Assembly (NCBI GenBank): GCA_024225395.1 | Contig: JAAEMR010000088.1 | Coordinates: forward strand, 1 to 64,000 | Reading direction: 5' to 3' | DNA length: 64,000 bases | Source of the DNA: Gammaproteobacteria bacterium | Lineage (GTDB): Bacteria > Pseudomonadota > Gammaproteobacteria > GCA-001735895 | Part shown: in pieces, positions 17,217 through 27,115 of the stretch | Layout: each line of letters begins with the position of its first letter | How positions within the stretch are numbered: the stretch's first letter is position 1 | Program-made: the position numbers and the translations under genes | Notes under the pieces: generated by a model | Seen by the model: only the letters and a program-made list of their open reading frames with translations | Told to the model about the DNA's origin: nothing | The model's database searches: none

Positions 17217-19670
17217 ATGAAAATACTAATTAAATTATTCTCAATAATGTTTGCTTTCGGCTTTTTAGTCGTTTTAGTGGCAGCATATTATGTCTACTTC
17301 GTGTTAATGCCTGAATTACCGGTGATTGATGACCTGCAAGATACTGAATTTCAGGTGCCTCTCAGAATCTACGATAAAAATGAATTTTTATTAGCTGAAT
17401 ATGGAGAGCATAGACGAATACCAGTAAAGTACGAGGAAATTCCGAAAAAAATTGAGCTGGCATTTTTGGCGGCTGAAGATGACCAGTTCTGGAATCATGC
17501 TGGTGTAGACCCACTGGCATTGCTGGCAGCGGCGTATGAGCTGGTTACTACCGGACATAAGACGCGCGGAGGTAGTACTATCACTATGCAGGTTGCGCGT
17601 AACTTTTTTCTCAGCACGGAAAAAACTTATAGACGTAAGCTGAACGAAATTCTGTTAGCGTTGAAAATTGAAAAAGATTTGAATAAGCAGAAAATCCTCG
17701 AACTGTATTTGAATAAAATTTATCTGGGAAACCGCTCATATGGCATAGTAGCTGCTGCTCAGGTTTATTATGGAAAAACACTGGAAGAGTTATCGGTTGC
17801 TCAGGCAGCGATGATTGCCGGTTTGCCTAAAGCTCCCTCTCGCTACAACCCCATCATAAACCCGCAAAGAGCGCTGATTCGTCGAGACCATATTATTCGA
17901 CGCATGGGGCAACTGGGTTATATCTCTGATGAAGATTATCAGATTGCAAAAGCAGAACCTGTTTCGGCCGAGTTACATGTCTCTAAAGTGAGTGCTGATG
18001 CGCGTTATGTGACTGAAATGGTGCGAGCTGAAGTTTTTCAGAAATATGGCAAAGAAGTTTACGGTTCGGGCCTGAATGTATACACAACAATTGATGATCG
18101 TCTGCAAACTACTGCTAATAAAGCACTGAGAACGGCTTTGCTCGATTATGACCGGCGTCATGGGTATCGCGGTGCAACCGGAAAGATAGATCTCTCTAAA
18201 GTTAAACAGGACCCTTTTGAAGAGGGGCTGGTTGATACCAACAATATTGGCAATTTGATTCAGGGAGTGGTTAAAGTTGTCGAGGAAGACAGGATTAAGG
18301 TGATGCTGCCTGATTATAAACTGGTCAATGTACCTTTTGTAAAAGGCATCGACTGGGCCAGGCCATTTATTAATGAAAATAGACGTGGCCCTGAAATAAA
18401 GAGCCCTGCTGAGGCTGTAACTGCTGGTGATATAGTCTGGCTTGAACATAGAAAGGAAGAGTGGTGGTTGGCCTCGGTACCTGCAGTTGAAGGTGCTATG
18501 GTTTCGATAGACCCTTCTTCCGGTGCGGTGTTAGCGTTAGTTGGAGGGTTTGATTATTTTAATAATAAATTTAATCGGGCGGTGCAGGCAAAACGTCAGC
18601 CGGGTTCAAACTTTAAACCATTTATCTATTCAGCGGCTCTCGAAAAAGACTTTACAGCAGCCAGCATGATTAATGATGCACCGGTGGTATTTGAAGATGA
18701 TTCGCTTGAAGCAACCTGGAGACCGGAGAATTACTCGGGACGTTTTTATGGTCCGACCCGCTTGCGTGAAGCACTGGTAAAATCCAGAAACCTGGTTTCC
18801 ATTCGAATTTTACAGTCTATTGGCCTTCGTTATGCAACGAAATATGCGCAACGATTCGGATTTGAGAAAAAAGACATGCCTTATGACCTGTCTCTCGCGC
18901 TGGGTAGTGGTGCTTTTTCTCCACTGGAAATTGTTCGATCTTATGCAGTGTTTGCCAATGGGGGATACCTGGTTACTCCTTATTATATCAATCGAATTGA
19001 GTCGAGAAGCGGGGATGTACTGTTTGAAAATAAACCAATGACTGTGTGTCAGGGTTGTGAACCGGCGGAGCAGGATGAACCGGGCTCAGAATCGCTTGCA
19101 GATACGGGAGCGAGTGAGCAGGCTGTTGAGCCTGATGATGAGATTCAATATGCACCAAGAGTGATCACCCCGCAAAATGCTTATATTATGCGTTCCATCA
19201 TTCGTGAAGTTGTGCGACGTGGAACAGCTGTGAGAGCCAAGGCTCTGGGTCGAACTGATATTGCAGGAAAAACAGGTACCACAAATGATCAGAAAGATGC
19301 CTGGTTCAGTGGATTTAATGATCAGGTGGTGACTACAGCCTGGGTTGGATTTGATAACCAGAAACCCCTGGGGGGCCGTGAAACGGGAGGACGTGCGGCC
19401 TTACCTATGTGGATAGAGTACATGCGTGAAGCTTTAGATGGCTTACCCATAAACCTGGAAGAGCAGCCTGATGAAATAGTAACGGTCAGAATAGATTCTG
19501 ATACCGGTGAACGGGCTACAAAAAATTCAGTCAATAGTCGTTTCGAAATATTCAAATTAGGCACAGAGCCCGCTGAAAAACTGATCGTTGAACTGTATCC
19601 CGATGGAAATGAAACCACTAAAGGGAGTTCAACGACTCAGCAGGAAGCCATTGAGGAAGATATTTTTTAG
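17217..19670 (+). CDS. mrcA: penicillin-binding protein 1A
   Basis: The 817-residue bifunctional class A PBP has one N-terminal membrane helix, a glycosyltransferase (GT51) domain with catalytic Glu near residue 87 in AAEDDQFWNHAG and RGGSTITMQVARN, and a transpeptidase with Ser464 in GSNFK, the KSRN motif and GKTGTTND. It polymerises and crosslinks peptidoglycan. An OB-like insert lies between the two domains. Divergence from pilMNOPQ is the common gammaproteobacterial arrangement. An acidic insert (about 610-640) precedes the last transpeptidase motif. Confidence 0.97.
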   Translation: MKILIKLFSIMFAFGFLVVLVAAYYVYFVLMPELPVIDDLQDTEFQVPLRIYDKNEFLLAEYGEHRRIPVKYEEIPKKIELAFLAAEDDQFWNHAGVDPLALLAAAYELVTTGHKTRGGSTITMQVARNFFLSTEKTYRRKLNEILLALKIEKDLNKQKILELYLNKIYLGNRSYGIVAAAQVYYGKTLEELSVAQAAMIAGLPKAPSRYNPIINPQRALIRRDHIIRRMGQLGYISDEDYQIAKAEPVSAELHVSKVSADARYVTEMVRAEVFQKYGKEVYGSGLNVYTTIDDRLQTTANKALRTALLDYDRRHGYRGATGKIDLSKVKQDPFEEGLVDTNNIGNLIQGVVKVVEEDRIKVMLPDYKLVNVPFVKGIDWARPFINENRRGPEIKSPAEAVTAGDIVWLEHRKEEWWLASVPAVEGAMVSIDPSSGAVLALVGGFDYFNNKFNRAVQAKRQPGSNFKPFIYSAALEKDFTAASMINDAPVVFEDDSLEATWRPENYSGRFYGPTRLREALVKSRNLVSIRILQSIGLRYATKYAQRFGFEKKDMPYDLSLALGSGAFSPLEIVRSYAVFANGGYLVTPYYINRIESRSGDVLFENKPMTVCQGCEPAEQDEPGSESLADTGASEQAVEPDDEIQYAPRVITPQNAYIMRSIIREVVRRGTAVRAKALGRTDIAGKTGTTNDQKDAWFSGFNDQVVTTAWVGFDNQKPLGGRETGGRAALPMWIEYMREALDGLPINLEEQPDEIVTVRIDSDTGERATKNSVNSRFEIFKLGTEPAEKLIVELYPDGNETTKGSSTTQQEAIEEDIF

Positions 19671-19689
19671 TCGGAAGTCGTGCTATGAC

Positions 19690-20769
19690 TTATGACTTCC
19701 TTATTTCGCGACCAAATTCGTGGACGGCATCAACCAGGACTTTTAGATGGTCCGGGTTTACTGTTTGATGAATGCCGTGGCCAAGATTAAATACGTGCCC
19801 GGTATGGTTGCCAAATTTATTGATTAACTGTTTTGCGTGTTCGCGGATAGTCTCAGGAGCAGCGTACAGAACATTTGGATCAAGGTTGCCCTGTAATGCA
19901 ACCTTATCGCCCACGCGCTTTCTCGCTTCATCAATTGACAGAGTCCAGTCAAGCCCGACACCGTTACAACCGGTATCTGCGATAAGTTCAATCCATTGTC
20001 CGCCGCCTTTGGTGAATAATGTGACCGGGATAGTTTGACCTTCGTATTCTCTGTGTAACTGTTCGACAATTTGTTGCATGTAGCTTAGAGAAAATTCCTT
20101 GTAAGCTTCTGGAGAGAGCACGCCGCCCCAGGTATCAAAAATCATCACTGACTGTGCGCCGGCTTCAATTTGAGCGTTTAAATAGGACACTACTGATTGA
20201 GCGATGACATCAAGAATCTGATGCAGGGCTTTTGGGTTTTCATACATGAGCCCCTTGGAGTGATGGTAATCTTTTGAGCTGCCGCCTTCGATCATGTAGG
20301 TTGCCAGAGTCCAGGGACTGCCACTAAAACCTATTAAAGGCACCTGGCCATTCAGTTCCTGACGTATCAGAGTGACGGCATCTGTGACATAGCGTAATTT
20401 TTCAGTAGGGTCAGGTACAAATAATTTATCGATATCAGCCTGAGATCTGATGGGGTTTTTGAATTTAGGACCTTCACCTTCGCTGAAATAAAGCCCCAGA
20501 TCCATCGCGTCGGGTATGGTCAGGATGTCAGAAAATAGTATGGCTGCATCCAGCTCAAAACGACGTAAAGGTTGTAAAGTGACTTCACAGGCCAGTTCAG
20601 GGTTCATGCATAAATCAAGAAAGCTGCCAGCCTGTTTTCGAGTTTCCTTGTATTCCGGCAGGTAGCGACCTGCCTGACGCATAATCCAGACGGGAGTTGT
20701 GTCTGTTTCCTGTTTTAATAATGCTTTCAGGTAACGGTCGTTTTTCAGGGCTGGAAATTGCATTGGCAA
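19690..20769 (-). CDS. hemE: uroporphyrinogen decarboxylase
   Basis: The 359-residue product matches HemE in length and signatures: [15 protein letters not shown] with the catalytic Arg residues, [15 protein letters not shown] with the catalytic Asp, [22 protein letters not shown] and NLGHGI near the end. It converts uroporphyrinogen III to coproporphyrinogen III in heme biosynthesis. It converges on mrcA with 19 bp between stops; the GGAAGTC/GACTTCC hairpin there (19673-19700) has no T-run. Confidence 0.98.
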   Translation of the reverse strand: MPMQFPALKNDRYLKALLKQETDTTPVWIMRQAGRYLPEYKETRKQAGSFLDLCMNPELACEVTLQPLRRFELDAAILFSDILTIPDAMDLGLYFSEGEGPKFKNPIRSQADIDKLFVPDPTEKLRYVTDAVTLIRQELNGQVPLIGFSGSPWTLATYMIEGGSSKDYHHSKGLMYENPKALHQILDVIAQSVVSYLNAQIEAGAQSVMIFDTWGGVLSPEAYKEFSLSYMQQIVEQLHREYEGQTIPVTLFTKGGGQWIELIADTGCNGVGLDWTLSIDEARKRVGDKVALQGNLDPNVLYAAPETIREHAKQLINKFGNHTGHVFNLGHGIHQTVNPDHLKVLVDAVHEFGREIRKS

Positions 20770-20892
20770 TTATCTCTCTTGTTTATGATCGGATTATGTT
20801 GAGGAAATATTTAGTCTTCGCTAAATTATTCTAGTTTGTCGGGCCTGGTCGTTACGCCAGTTGTAACTGACGCAAGCTAATCAGAAAAGCAG

Positions 20893-21351
20893 TTAGTTTG
20901 CACCAAGGCTGCTTTTAATGAGCTGGCTGACTTTACCCATATCGGCGCGTCCCTGTAGCTGGGGTTTGAGAATGCCCATGACCTGACCCATCTGTTTCAT
21001 TTCAGTTGCGCCAGTAGACTCTATTGCCGCTGAAATTAATTTGCCAATCTCATCTTCAGACAAGGCTTCGGGCAGGTATTCCTGAATGATAGCCAGTTCA
21101 GCCTGTTCAATTTCGATCAGGTCGCTACGACTGGCTTGTTCAAACATTGAAATGGATTCACGACGCTGTTTTGCCATTTTGTCCAGTACAGCATTGACTC
21201 TGGCATCATCCAGCTCAATGCGCTCATCAACCTCTATCTGTTTGATAGCGGCCAGAATTGTTCGGATGACTAACAGGCGAGCTTTTTCACCATTTTTCAT
21301 GGTGCGTTTCATCTCGGCTACAAGCTGTTCCTTAAGGGCGCATGCAGACAT
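20893..21351 (-). CDS. yqeY: GatB/YqeY-domain protein
   Basis: The 152-residue protein has the YqeY pattern: a helical N-terminus (LKEQLVAEMKRTMKNGEKARLLVIRTILAAIK), a middle part with ISMFEQASRSDLIEIEQAELAIIQEYLP, and a tail-like C-terminus (GATEMKQMGQVMGILKPQLQGRADM) homologous to the GatB tRNA-binding tail. Exact role unknown; related to amidotransferase tails. It follows rpsU by 9 bp, as in many gammaproteobacteria where dnaG comes next. Here hemE and the pilus cluster follow instead. Confidence 0.93.
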   Translation of the reverse strand: MSACALKEQLVAEMKRTMKNGEKARLLVIRTILAAIKQIEVDERIELDDARVNAVLDKMAKQRRESISMFEQASRSDLIEIEQAELAIIQEYLPEALSEDEIGKLISAAIESTGATEMKQMGQVMGILKPQLQGRADMGKVSQLIKSSLGAN

Positions 21352-21360
21352 GGATGTTTC

Positions 21361-21576
21361 CTAGTAGTAACGCTTTCTGTTGCCGATCTCTTTGGATAGA
21401 CGCTTGAAGTTACGTTTTACAGCGGCAGCAGCTTTACGTTTACGTACTGCAGTTGGCTTTTCGTAAGTCTGTCTACGACGAGTTTCAGTTAATGTTCCTG
21501 CTTTTTCACAGGAGCGCTTGAAGCGGCGTAATGCATAATCGAAAGGTTCGTTGTCCTTTACTTTTACTGTTGGCAT
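21361..21576 (-). CDS. rpsU: 30S ribosomal protein bS21
   Basis: The start is ATG 21576, giving the canonical 71-residue protein beginning [20 protein letters not shown] and ending in a Lys/Arg-rich helix ([18 protein letters not shown]). The frame is open 21 codons further upstream but those residues do not belong to the family. bS21 helps position mRNA on the 30S subunit. It leads the rpsU-yqeY pair and is divergent from tsaD. Confidence 0.98.
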   Translation of the reverse strand: MPTVKVKDNEPFDYALRRFKRSCEKAGTLTETRRRQTYEKPTAVRKRKAAAAVKRNFKRLSKEIGNRKRYY

Positions 21577-21854
21577 ATTAAAAATGTCCGAGTTGTTAAG
21601 CAATAAAAAATCTATTTGGAATAGCAGTGAATTAATCACCTGCTTTTCGAGCCGGACAATTATAAGGAGACATTTAGAAATATCAATTAATTAACAACGA
21701 AATATGCAAAAACAGGGGGTATTTAGTGTGCTTAACCCGTTGTAAAGCAATTTCACTGTCGAAACTGCCGATAGTTGCGGTTACACTGCATCATTTTGTA
21801 TAGCCCGGTTGTTATGGGCCGGCTCGTGACGGGATAAAAATCTTTGAGAATATT

Positions 21855-22871
21855 ATGAAGGTATTAGGGTTAGAAAGCTCCTGCGATGAAACGGGAATTG
21901 CCATTCTTGACGTTGAAAGCGGTGAAATGTTCCAGCGATTATATAGCCAGATCGAGTGCCATCGAGAATACGGTGGTGTGGTTCCAGAACTGGCATCGCG
22001 CGATCATGTGGCAAAAGCTGCTCCGATGATAATGGATGTGGTGGAAGAAGCCGGTGGCATTAACGAGCTGGATGGTATTGTTTATACACGTGGTCCCGGT
22101 TTAATGGGCGCGTTAATGGTGGGTGCCTGTATAGCTCGTGCTATAGCCTGGGCTCTGGATAAACCGGTGCTGGGTGTGCATCACATGGAAGGGCATTTAC
22201 TGGCACCGATGTTATCTGATGACAAACCTGAATTTCCATTTATTGCTTTACTGGTTTCCGGAGGGCATACCATGCTGGTGGATGTGCATGCCATGGGGCA
22301 GTATAAAATTCTGGGTGAATCATTAGATGATGCAGTAGGAGAAGCGTTCGATAAAACGGCCAAACTGCTAGGGCTTCCCTATCCAGGTGGGCCGGAGCTG
22401 GCGTCTTTGGCTGCAACTATTTCCAGCACCGAATTGAGATTCCCCCGACCTATGGTAGATCGACCCGGGCTGGACTTCAGTTTTAGCGGGTTAAAAACCT
22501 TCGCACTCAATACGATTCACAAACATTCACCGTTATCAGACCAAAGCCGGGCTGAAATTGCGCTCGCATTTGAACAGGCAGTTGTGGATACCTTGCAAAT
22601 AAAATGTAAGCGAGCTTTAAAACAGACCGGGTATTCACGTCTGGTGGTGGCTGGTGGTGTTGGTGCTAACCAGAGTTTGCGCAAGCGTCTTCAGGTGATG
22701 ACTAAAGACCTGGGTGCAAGGGTGTATTTTCCTGCGCTTGAATATTGCACTGATAACGGGGCGATGATTGCGTATGCTGGCGGGCTGAGAATGGCTGCGG
22801 GATTAAAAGATGTTGATGTGACCGATGTGTTGCCACGATGGTCTCTGGAAGACCTGACCGGTTTAAATTAA
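21855..22871 (+). CDS. tsaD: tRNA N6-threonylcarbamoyladenosine synthase subunit TsaD
   Basis: The 338-residue ASKHA-fold protein has [13 protein letters not shown] at the start, the metal-binding HMEGH at about residues 110-114, VSGGHTMLV, and [15 protein letters not shown] with [13 protein letters not shown] near the end. It transfers threonylcarbamoyl from TC-AMP to A37 of ANN-decoding tRNAs. Position opposite rpsU and next to plsY is the standard gammaproteobacterial arrangement. Confidence 0.98.
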   Translation: MKVLGLESSCDETGIAILDVESGEMFQRLYSQIECHREYGGVVPELASRDHVAKAAPMIMDVVEEAGGINELDGIVYTRGPGLMGALMVGACIARAIAWALDKPVLGVHHMEGHLLAPMLSDDKPEFPFIALLVSGGHTMLVDVHAMGQYKILGESLDDAVGEAFDKTAKLLGLPYPGGPELASLAATISSTELRFPRPMVDRPGLDFSFSGLKTFALNTIHKHSPLSDQSRAEIALAFEQAVVDTLQIKCKRALKQTGYSRLVVAGGVGANQSLRKRLQVMTKDLGARVYFPALEYCTDNGAMIAYAGGLRMAAGLKDVDVTDVLPRWSLEDLTGLN

Positions 22872-22887
22872 TCTTTAGAAATACGAC

Positions 22888-23475
22888 TTAGGCTTCTTCA
22901 CCTTTGAGAATGCGCTGAATATTTTCTTTATGGCGATAGGTCATGATCATGGTGATAATAAACAGCAGGATACTGATGGTTATATCACCTTGCAGGGCGT
23001 AATAAATGAAGGGTAGGCAGGTAAAGGCAATTAGGGCTGCCAGTGATGATAATTTGAATACTTTGGCGACTATTAGCCAGATAGTAATAACGATTAATCC
23101 TGATATCCAGTTAAAAGCGAGGATAAAACCGATAGCGGTGGCAACGCCTTTGCCGCCTTTAAACTGGTAGAATACCGGGTAGCAATGTCCCAGGAAAGCC
23201 GCTAAGCCCGTTAATGCAATGAACAGTGGTTGCTGTAAAACAAAGCTGGCCACCAATACCGGGATAAAGCCTTTCAGCATGTCACCGAAAAGTGTCAGTG
23301 CTGCTGCTTTTTTGCCGGCAATTCTCATCACGTTGGTAGCACCGGGATTGTTTGAGCCTTCACTGCGCGGGTCCGCAAAGCCCATGATTTTACTCAAGGT
23401 AATGGCCGATGAAAATGAGCCCAGCAAGTAAGCAACAAGTATAAAACCGGTATTTAAAAGTGTCAGATTTTCCAA
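22888..23475 (-). CDS. plsY: acyl-phosphate glycerol-3-phosphate acyltransferase
   Basis: The 195-residue membrane protein has about five helices and the PlsY motifs SNNPGATNVMR, GHCYPVFYQFKGGKGVAT and a C-terminal YRHKENIQRILKG. It acylates glycerol-3-phosphate in the first committed step of phospholipid synthesis. It converges with tsaD, 16 bp between stop codons. Confidence 0.97.
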   Translation of the reverse strand: MENLTLLNTGFILVAYLLGSFSSAITLSKIMGFADPRSEGSNNPGATNVMRIAGKKAAALTLFGDMLKGFIPVLVASFVLQQPLFIALTGLAAFLGHCYPVFYQFKGGKGVATAIGFILAFNWISGLIVITIWLIVAKVFKLSSLAALIAFTCLPFIYYALQGDITISILLFIITMIMTYRHKENIQRILKGEEA

Positions 23476-23544
23476 GTGAATAAGCAGAGTTGTTTCGATT
23501 GCCTGAACTGTACCAGTTAAAATAGCATGTTAGCAATTAGATAA

Positions 23545-24324
23545 ATGAATAATCAGATTAAGACTTATCAGCAGGGTGATGGCACGCCATTAACATTAGT
23601 TCATGGCTGGGGAATGAACTCAGCCGTGTTCGAACCTTTGGTGCAAAATCTATCCAGTGAGTTTGCCATTACTCGAGTCGATTTGCCGGGGCATGGGCGG
23701 TCAAAATGGCAGGGGGAGACTGATTTTGATAAACAGGTGGATGCACTTGCCAAAGTGTTGCCGGATTCTGCACTAGTGGGTTGGTCGCTTGGTGGCTTGT
23801 ATGCCTTGCAGCTGGTCAATCGTTATCCTGAAAAATTTAATAAACTTGTGCTGGTGAGTTGTAATCCCTGTTTTGTGCAGAGGGAAAACTGGCAAACGGC
23901 AGTCGATGCCGATGTATTTGCTGAATTCTCTGCATCATTGATTGATAACTGGAAGTTAACGATCAGACGTTTTCTGGGGTTGCAAATGCACGGTGTCGAT
24001 CAGGCGCGAAGTCTTATTCGACAAATTTCGGAATTACTGGTGAATGGAGGTGAACCCGATCCTGAAGCGATGCGGTTTGGTCTGGATTTATTGTTGAAAC
24101 TGGATGCCAGAAATGAGCTGAAGCAGGTTGAAGTTCCGCTGATGGAAATACTGGGTCAGAGAGATACTCTGGTACCTGTCGGGCTGGCCGATCAATTATC
24201 GCTGATAAATTCTTCGATTCGTGTAGAATGCGTCGCGCGCTCGGCACATGCCCCGTTTTTATCTCATAGCGATCTTTTTGCAGGCTTGATACGTGAATTT
24301 ATTAAATCCTCCACGACTGGATAA
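23545..24324 (+). CDS. bioH: pimeloyl-ACP methyl ester carboxylesterase
   Basis: The 259-residue alpha/beta hydrolase has an oxyanion-hole region VHGWGMNS, nucleophile Ser in VGWSLGGLYAL, Asp in ILGQRDTLVPV, and His in SAHAPFLSH. It hydrolyses the methyl ester of pimeloyl-ACP, ending the BioC-started pimelate pathway. The bioC start lies inside its 3' end (32-bp overlap), which supports BioH over a generic hydrolase. Confidence 0.93.
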   Translation: MNNQIKTYQQGDGTPLTLVHGWGMNSAVFEPLVQNLSSEFAITRVDLPGHGRSKWQGETDFDKQVDALAKVLPDSALVGWSLGGLYALQLVNRYPEKFNKLVLVSCNPCFVQRENWQTAVDADVFAEFSASLIDNWKLTIRRFLGLQMHGVDQARSLIRQISELLVNGGEPDPEAMRFGLDLLLKLDARNELKQVEVPLMEILGQRDTLVPVGLADQLSLINSSIRVECVARSAHAPFLSHSDLFAGLIREFIKSSTTG

Positions 24325-25099
24325 GTCGGCCGTTAAAAAATCCTTTAATCGATGTGCCGGTCAGTATGATGATTCGGCTGTTTTGCAGGAAGAAGTTCTG
24401 TCTCGATTATTAGAGCGGCTCGAGTATATAAAGTGTCAGCCTGAACTGATTGTTGATTTAGGTTGCGGCACCGGTTCAGCCATTAAACCTTTACGAAAGC
24501 GATATAAAAAAACTCAGATTGTTGCTCTGGATATGGCTGATGCGATGCTGGCGATGACCAAAAAGAAATTCGGCCTGTTCGATAAAAAGTGGCTGGTCAA
24601 TGCTGATATGGAACACCTGCCTTTGAAAGATGACTGTGTGGATCTGCTATTTTCCAGTCTTGCTTTGCAATGGAGTAATGATCTTGCCGAAGGCTTTAAA
24701 GAATTCAAGCGTGTGGGTCGTGAAAGCGGGTTGCTGATGTTTACTACTTTTGGTGTCAATACGCTCAAGGAATTACGTGAAAGCTGGTCGCAGGTAGATT
24801 CATCGCCTCGAGTGCATCAGTTTATGGATATGCATGATATCGGTGACATGATGCTATCAGCGGGTTTATCTCAACCTGTAATGGACATGGAAGAGATTAC
24901 GATGGAGTACCGAAGTTTTAAAGATTTACTGTCTGACCTTAAAGCCATAGGTGCAACCAATGCTGAGAATGGACGTCAGCGTGGATTGATGACCGCTGCA
25001 AAATTAAACCGTCTGCAACAGGCGTATGAAGAAATTGCTTTTAATAATAACCGCTATTCGGCGACTTACGAAATTGTTTACGGACACGCCTGGTTTTAA
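24293..25099 (+). CDS. bioC: malonyl-ACP O-methyltransferase
   Basis: The 268-residue class I SAM methyltransferase has the BioC N-terminus (KKSFNRCAGQYDDSAVLQEEV), motif I VDLGCGTGSAI, and the post-I segment VALDMADAMLAMTKKK. It methylates malonyl-ACP to start pimelate synthesis for biotin. The GTG start at 24293 overlaps bioH by 32 bp; no other start gives the conserved N-terminus. bioA, bioB, bioF and bioD are not in the window. Confidence 0.94.
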   Translation: MNLLNPPRLDKSAVKKSFNRCAGQYDDSAVLQEEVLSRLLERLEYIKCQPELIVDLGCGTGSAIKPLRKRYKKTQIVALDMADAMLAMTKKKFGLFDKKWLVNADMEHLPLKDDCVDLLFSSLALQWSNDLAEGFKEFKRVGRESGLLMFTTFGVNTLKELRESWSQVDSSPRVHQFMDMHDIGDMMLSAGLSQPVMDMEEITMEYRSFKDLLSDLKAIGATNAENGRQRGLMTAAKLNRLQQAYEEIAFNNNRYSATYEIVYGHAWF

Positions 25100-25151
25100 A
25101 GGCTTTTAATGTTCGAATTTTTAATTATTTATCCTGTCTTCCGGGGCTTGT

Positions 25152-25177
25152 AACAGGTTCTTCGTTCACCTGTTTTA
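25152..25177 (+). terminator. candidate intrinsic terminator after bioHC
   Basis: AACAGGT (25152-25158), a 9-nt loop and ACCTGTT (25168-25174) are followed by TTAG, so the stem ends in a short T-run (TTTT). It lies about 50 bp after the bioC stop. The stem is only 7 bp, so strength is moderate. Confidence 0.5.
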
Positions 25178-25313
25178 GCAAGTATTTTTTAACAAATTTT
25201 TCATTTTTGTTGCTAAGCTGTAAAAAATAGACTAACCATGCATTTATAGTGGTTTTATCTATGTTTAAATGCCTGAAAAATTGAATTCCCGCTAAAATTC
25301 GAAATATAATAAC

Positions 25314-25327
25314 TTGATCTATGTCAA
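25314..25327. promoter_or_regulatory. FNR/ANR-type binding site upstream of the cox cluster
   Basis: TTGATCTATGTCAA; its complement is TTGACATAGATCAA, the TTGAC-N4-ATCAA form of the FNR/ANR/DNR palindrome. It lies about 90 bp before the DUF2244 gene that heads the oxidase cluster. Sites with the same half-sites precede korA and one ppk2 gene in this window. Oxygen control of the oxidase by an FNR-family regulator is inferred. Confidence 0.6.
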
Positions 25328-25417
25328 CTGCGCGATTAAACTTATCGTCTTTCAGTGGCTCTCATTGGTTTTTTTTTGCAAGAACATATCAGTTAAATCC
25401 ATTAGATGTGACTTGTT

Positions 25418-25918
25418 ATGATTCTTGAAAAAACTGATCCTGGTGAACATCAATATGATTTTCTGATCAGGCCCAACAGGTCAATGACTGCAAAGGGTAT
25501 GATGCTTTTTGTTGTACTTGTAGGTATCACTGTTTTCCTGATTGCTATTAGGTTTGTTATGCTGGGTGCATGGGTAATATTACCTTTTGCAATACTTGAA
25601 GTTGCCCTTTTGGCAGCTGGTTTCTGGCTCTATGAACGGGCAAGCCGATACAGAGAGACGGTGCAGCTTTCCAGAAAAAGTATCTTAATTACACAGGAAA
25701 GTGTAAAAGGCCAAAAAAGTTGGCAATTTAACCCACATTGGGTGAAGGTGACGCTCAGTCTGGATCAAAAGGACTGGTATCCCAGTCAGCTTTTCATTGG
25801 GTCGCATGGTCAGCAGGTTGAAATTGGAGCCTGTTTAACAAACCAGGAAAGAGAAGATCTTACTAAAGCTTTAAAACAGGCTATGCCGGATGTATTGCAA
25901 CATTCGACACAGCATTAA
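25418..25918 (+). CDS. DUF2244 membrane protein of the cytochrome oxidase cluster
   Basis: The 166-residue protein has two adjacent membrane helices (about 28-46 and 48-70) followed by a cytoplasmic beta-rich domain with ILITQESVKGQKSWQFNPHWVKV, the DUF2244 pattern. Genes of this family commonly precede coxB in proteobacteria. Function is not established; a role in oxidase assembly or regulation is inferred from position. coxB starts 48 bp downstream. A 318-bp non-coding region precedes it and contains a bioC terminator candidate and an FNR-type site. Confidence 0.85.
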   Translation: MILEKTDPGEHQYDFLIRPNRSMTAKGMMLFVVLVGITVFLIAIRFVMLGAWVILPFAILEVALLAAGFWLYERASRYRETVQLSRKSILITQESVKGQKSWQFNPHWVKVTLSLDQKDWYPSQLFIGSHGQQVEIGACLTNQEREDLTKALKQAMPDVLQHSTQH

Positions 25919-25966
25919 ACGAATTAACTATGAACTAGATAAATGACAAATCGGGGGATTCTGTAG

Positions 25967-27091
25967 ATGTCCAAGCTAAGACAAGTCTTCAATAGAGGAT
26001 TGTTGTTGATAGCCTCAACATTATTTTCATTACCAGCTTTCGCAGTGAGGGAGTACAACCTTCCTGAGCCTGCTTCTACCATTACACGAGAAATCTACGA
26101 TTTACATATGCTGACTGCCTGGGTAGCCACGGCAATTATGATTATCGTGACCGGTATCATTCTTTATGCGTTGATTAATTTTCGTAAATCAAAAGGTTAT
26201 CAGCCTGATATGGAATTCAATCATACCTGGTTCGGACGTTGGTCATGGGCACTGGTTCCCGCAATTGTTCTGGGTATCGACTTTAGTATTGCAGGTTCTG
26301 CGACTGAGACCTTAGGCAATATCGAGAGCCATGATCCTGCTGATGTAACGGTTAAGGTTACCGGCTCGCAGTGGAAATGGACTTATGAGTACATGGATGA
26401 TGATCTCAAAATTGTTAGTAATTTGAATAAAGATATTCCTGCCGATAATGATCTGTACTTAAGAGATGTTGATAATCGTCTAGTTTTACCAACCAATAAG
26501 AGAGTTCGATTTTTACATACGGCGACTGATGTGTTGCATGCCTGGTGGGTTCCCGCTATTGCCTATAAGAAAGACTCTATACCCGGTTATATCAATGAAA
26601 CCTGGACGGTAATCGATAAAGAAGGTGTTTATCGTGGGCAGTGTGCCGAGAACTGCGGTACCGGCCATGCATTTATGCCTATCGTAGTAGAAGCGGTTAG
26701 CCCTGCTAAATATGATGAATGGATGAAAGGCCAGAAAGTAGCCATGGCAGCAGCAATGGCTGAAGCGTCGTCAGATAAAATCTGGGATCAGGCTGAATTG
26801 ATGGAACGCGGTGAAAAACTCTATAACACTAGTTGTGCTGCCTGCCACATGCCAACAGGTGCTGGTATCCCTGGCGTGTTTCCTGCGCTGAAAGGCAGCC
26901 CGGTAGCTTTGGGAGACATGTCAAAGCATATTGATATTATTTTAAAAGGTGTTGCAGGAACTGCGATGGCATCCTGGGCCAACCAATTGAATGATCTTGA
27001 GCTGGCAGCAATTATTACTTATGAAAGAAATGCATGGGGTAATAATACTGGCGATTCCACGCAACCTGCTGACATTAAAGCGGCTCGATAA
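25967..27091 (+). CDS. coxB: cytochrome c oxidase subunit II with fused cytochrome c domain
   Basis: The 374-residue protein has a signal peptide, two membrane helices, and a CuA cupredoxin domain with VLHAWWVPAI and CAENCGTGHAFM (Cys226 and Cys230, His, Met). A C-terminal cytochrome c domain follows with CAACH at 290-294 and GIPGVFPALKGSP. This fusion marks a caa3-type (A-family) heme-copper oxidase. It accepts electrons from cytochrome c and passes them via CuA to subunit I. Confidence 0.97.
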   Translation: MSKLRQVFNRGLLLIASTLFSLPAFAVREYNLPEPASTITREIYDLHMLTAWVATAIMIIVTGIILYALINFRKSKGYQPDMEFNHTWFGRWSWALVPAIVLGIDFSIAGSATETLGNIESHDPADVTVKVTGSQWKWTYEYMDDDLKIVSNLNKDIPADNDLYLRDVDNRLVLPTNKRVRFLHTATDVLHAWWVPAIAYKKDSIPGYINETWTVIDKEGVYRGQCAENCGTGHAFMPIVVEAVSPAKYDEWMKGQKVAMAAAMAEASSDKIWDQAELMERGEKLYNTSCAACHMPTGAGIPGVFPALKGSPVALGDMSKHIDIILKGVAGTAMASWANQLNDLELAAIITYERNAWGNNTGDSTQPADIKAAR

Positions 27092-27115
27092 AAATTAAAT
27101 TCTGGAGAGTGTAAT

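Noticed and set aside
19673-19700. GGAAGTC/GACTTCC hairpin between mrcA and hemE
   Set aside because: Overlaps the hemE stop and has no T-run; not a convincing terminator.
21720-21746. TTTACA/TAAATA pair as an rpsU promoter
   Set aside because: Spacing of 15 bp is too short for a good sigma-70 promoter; not supported.
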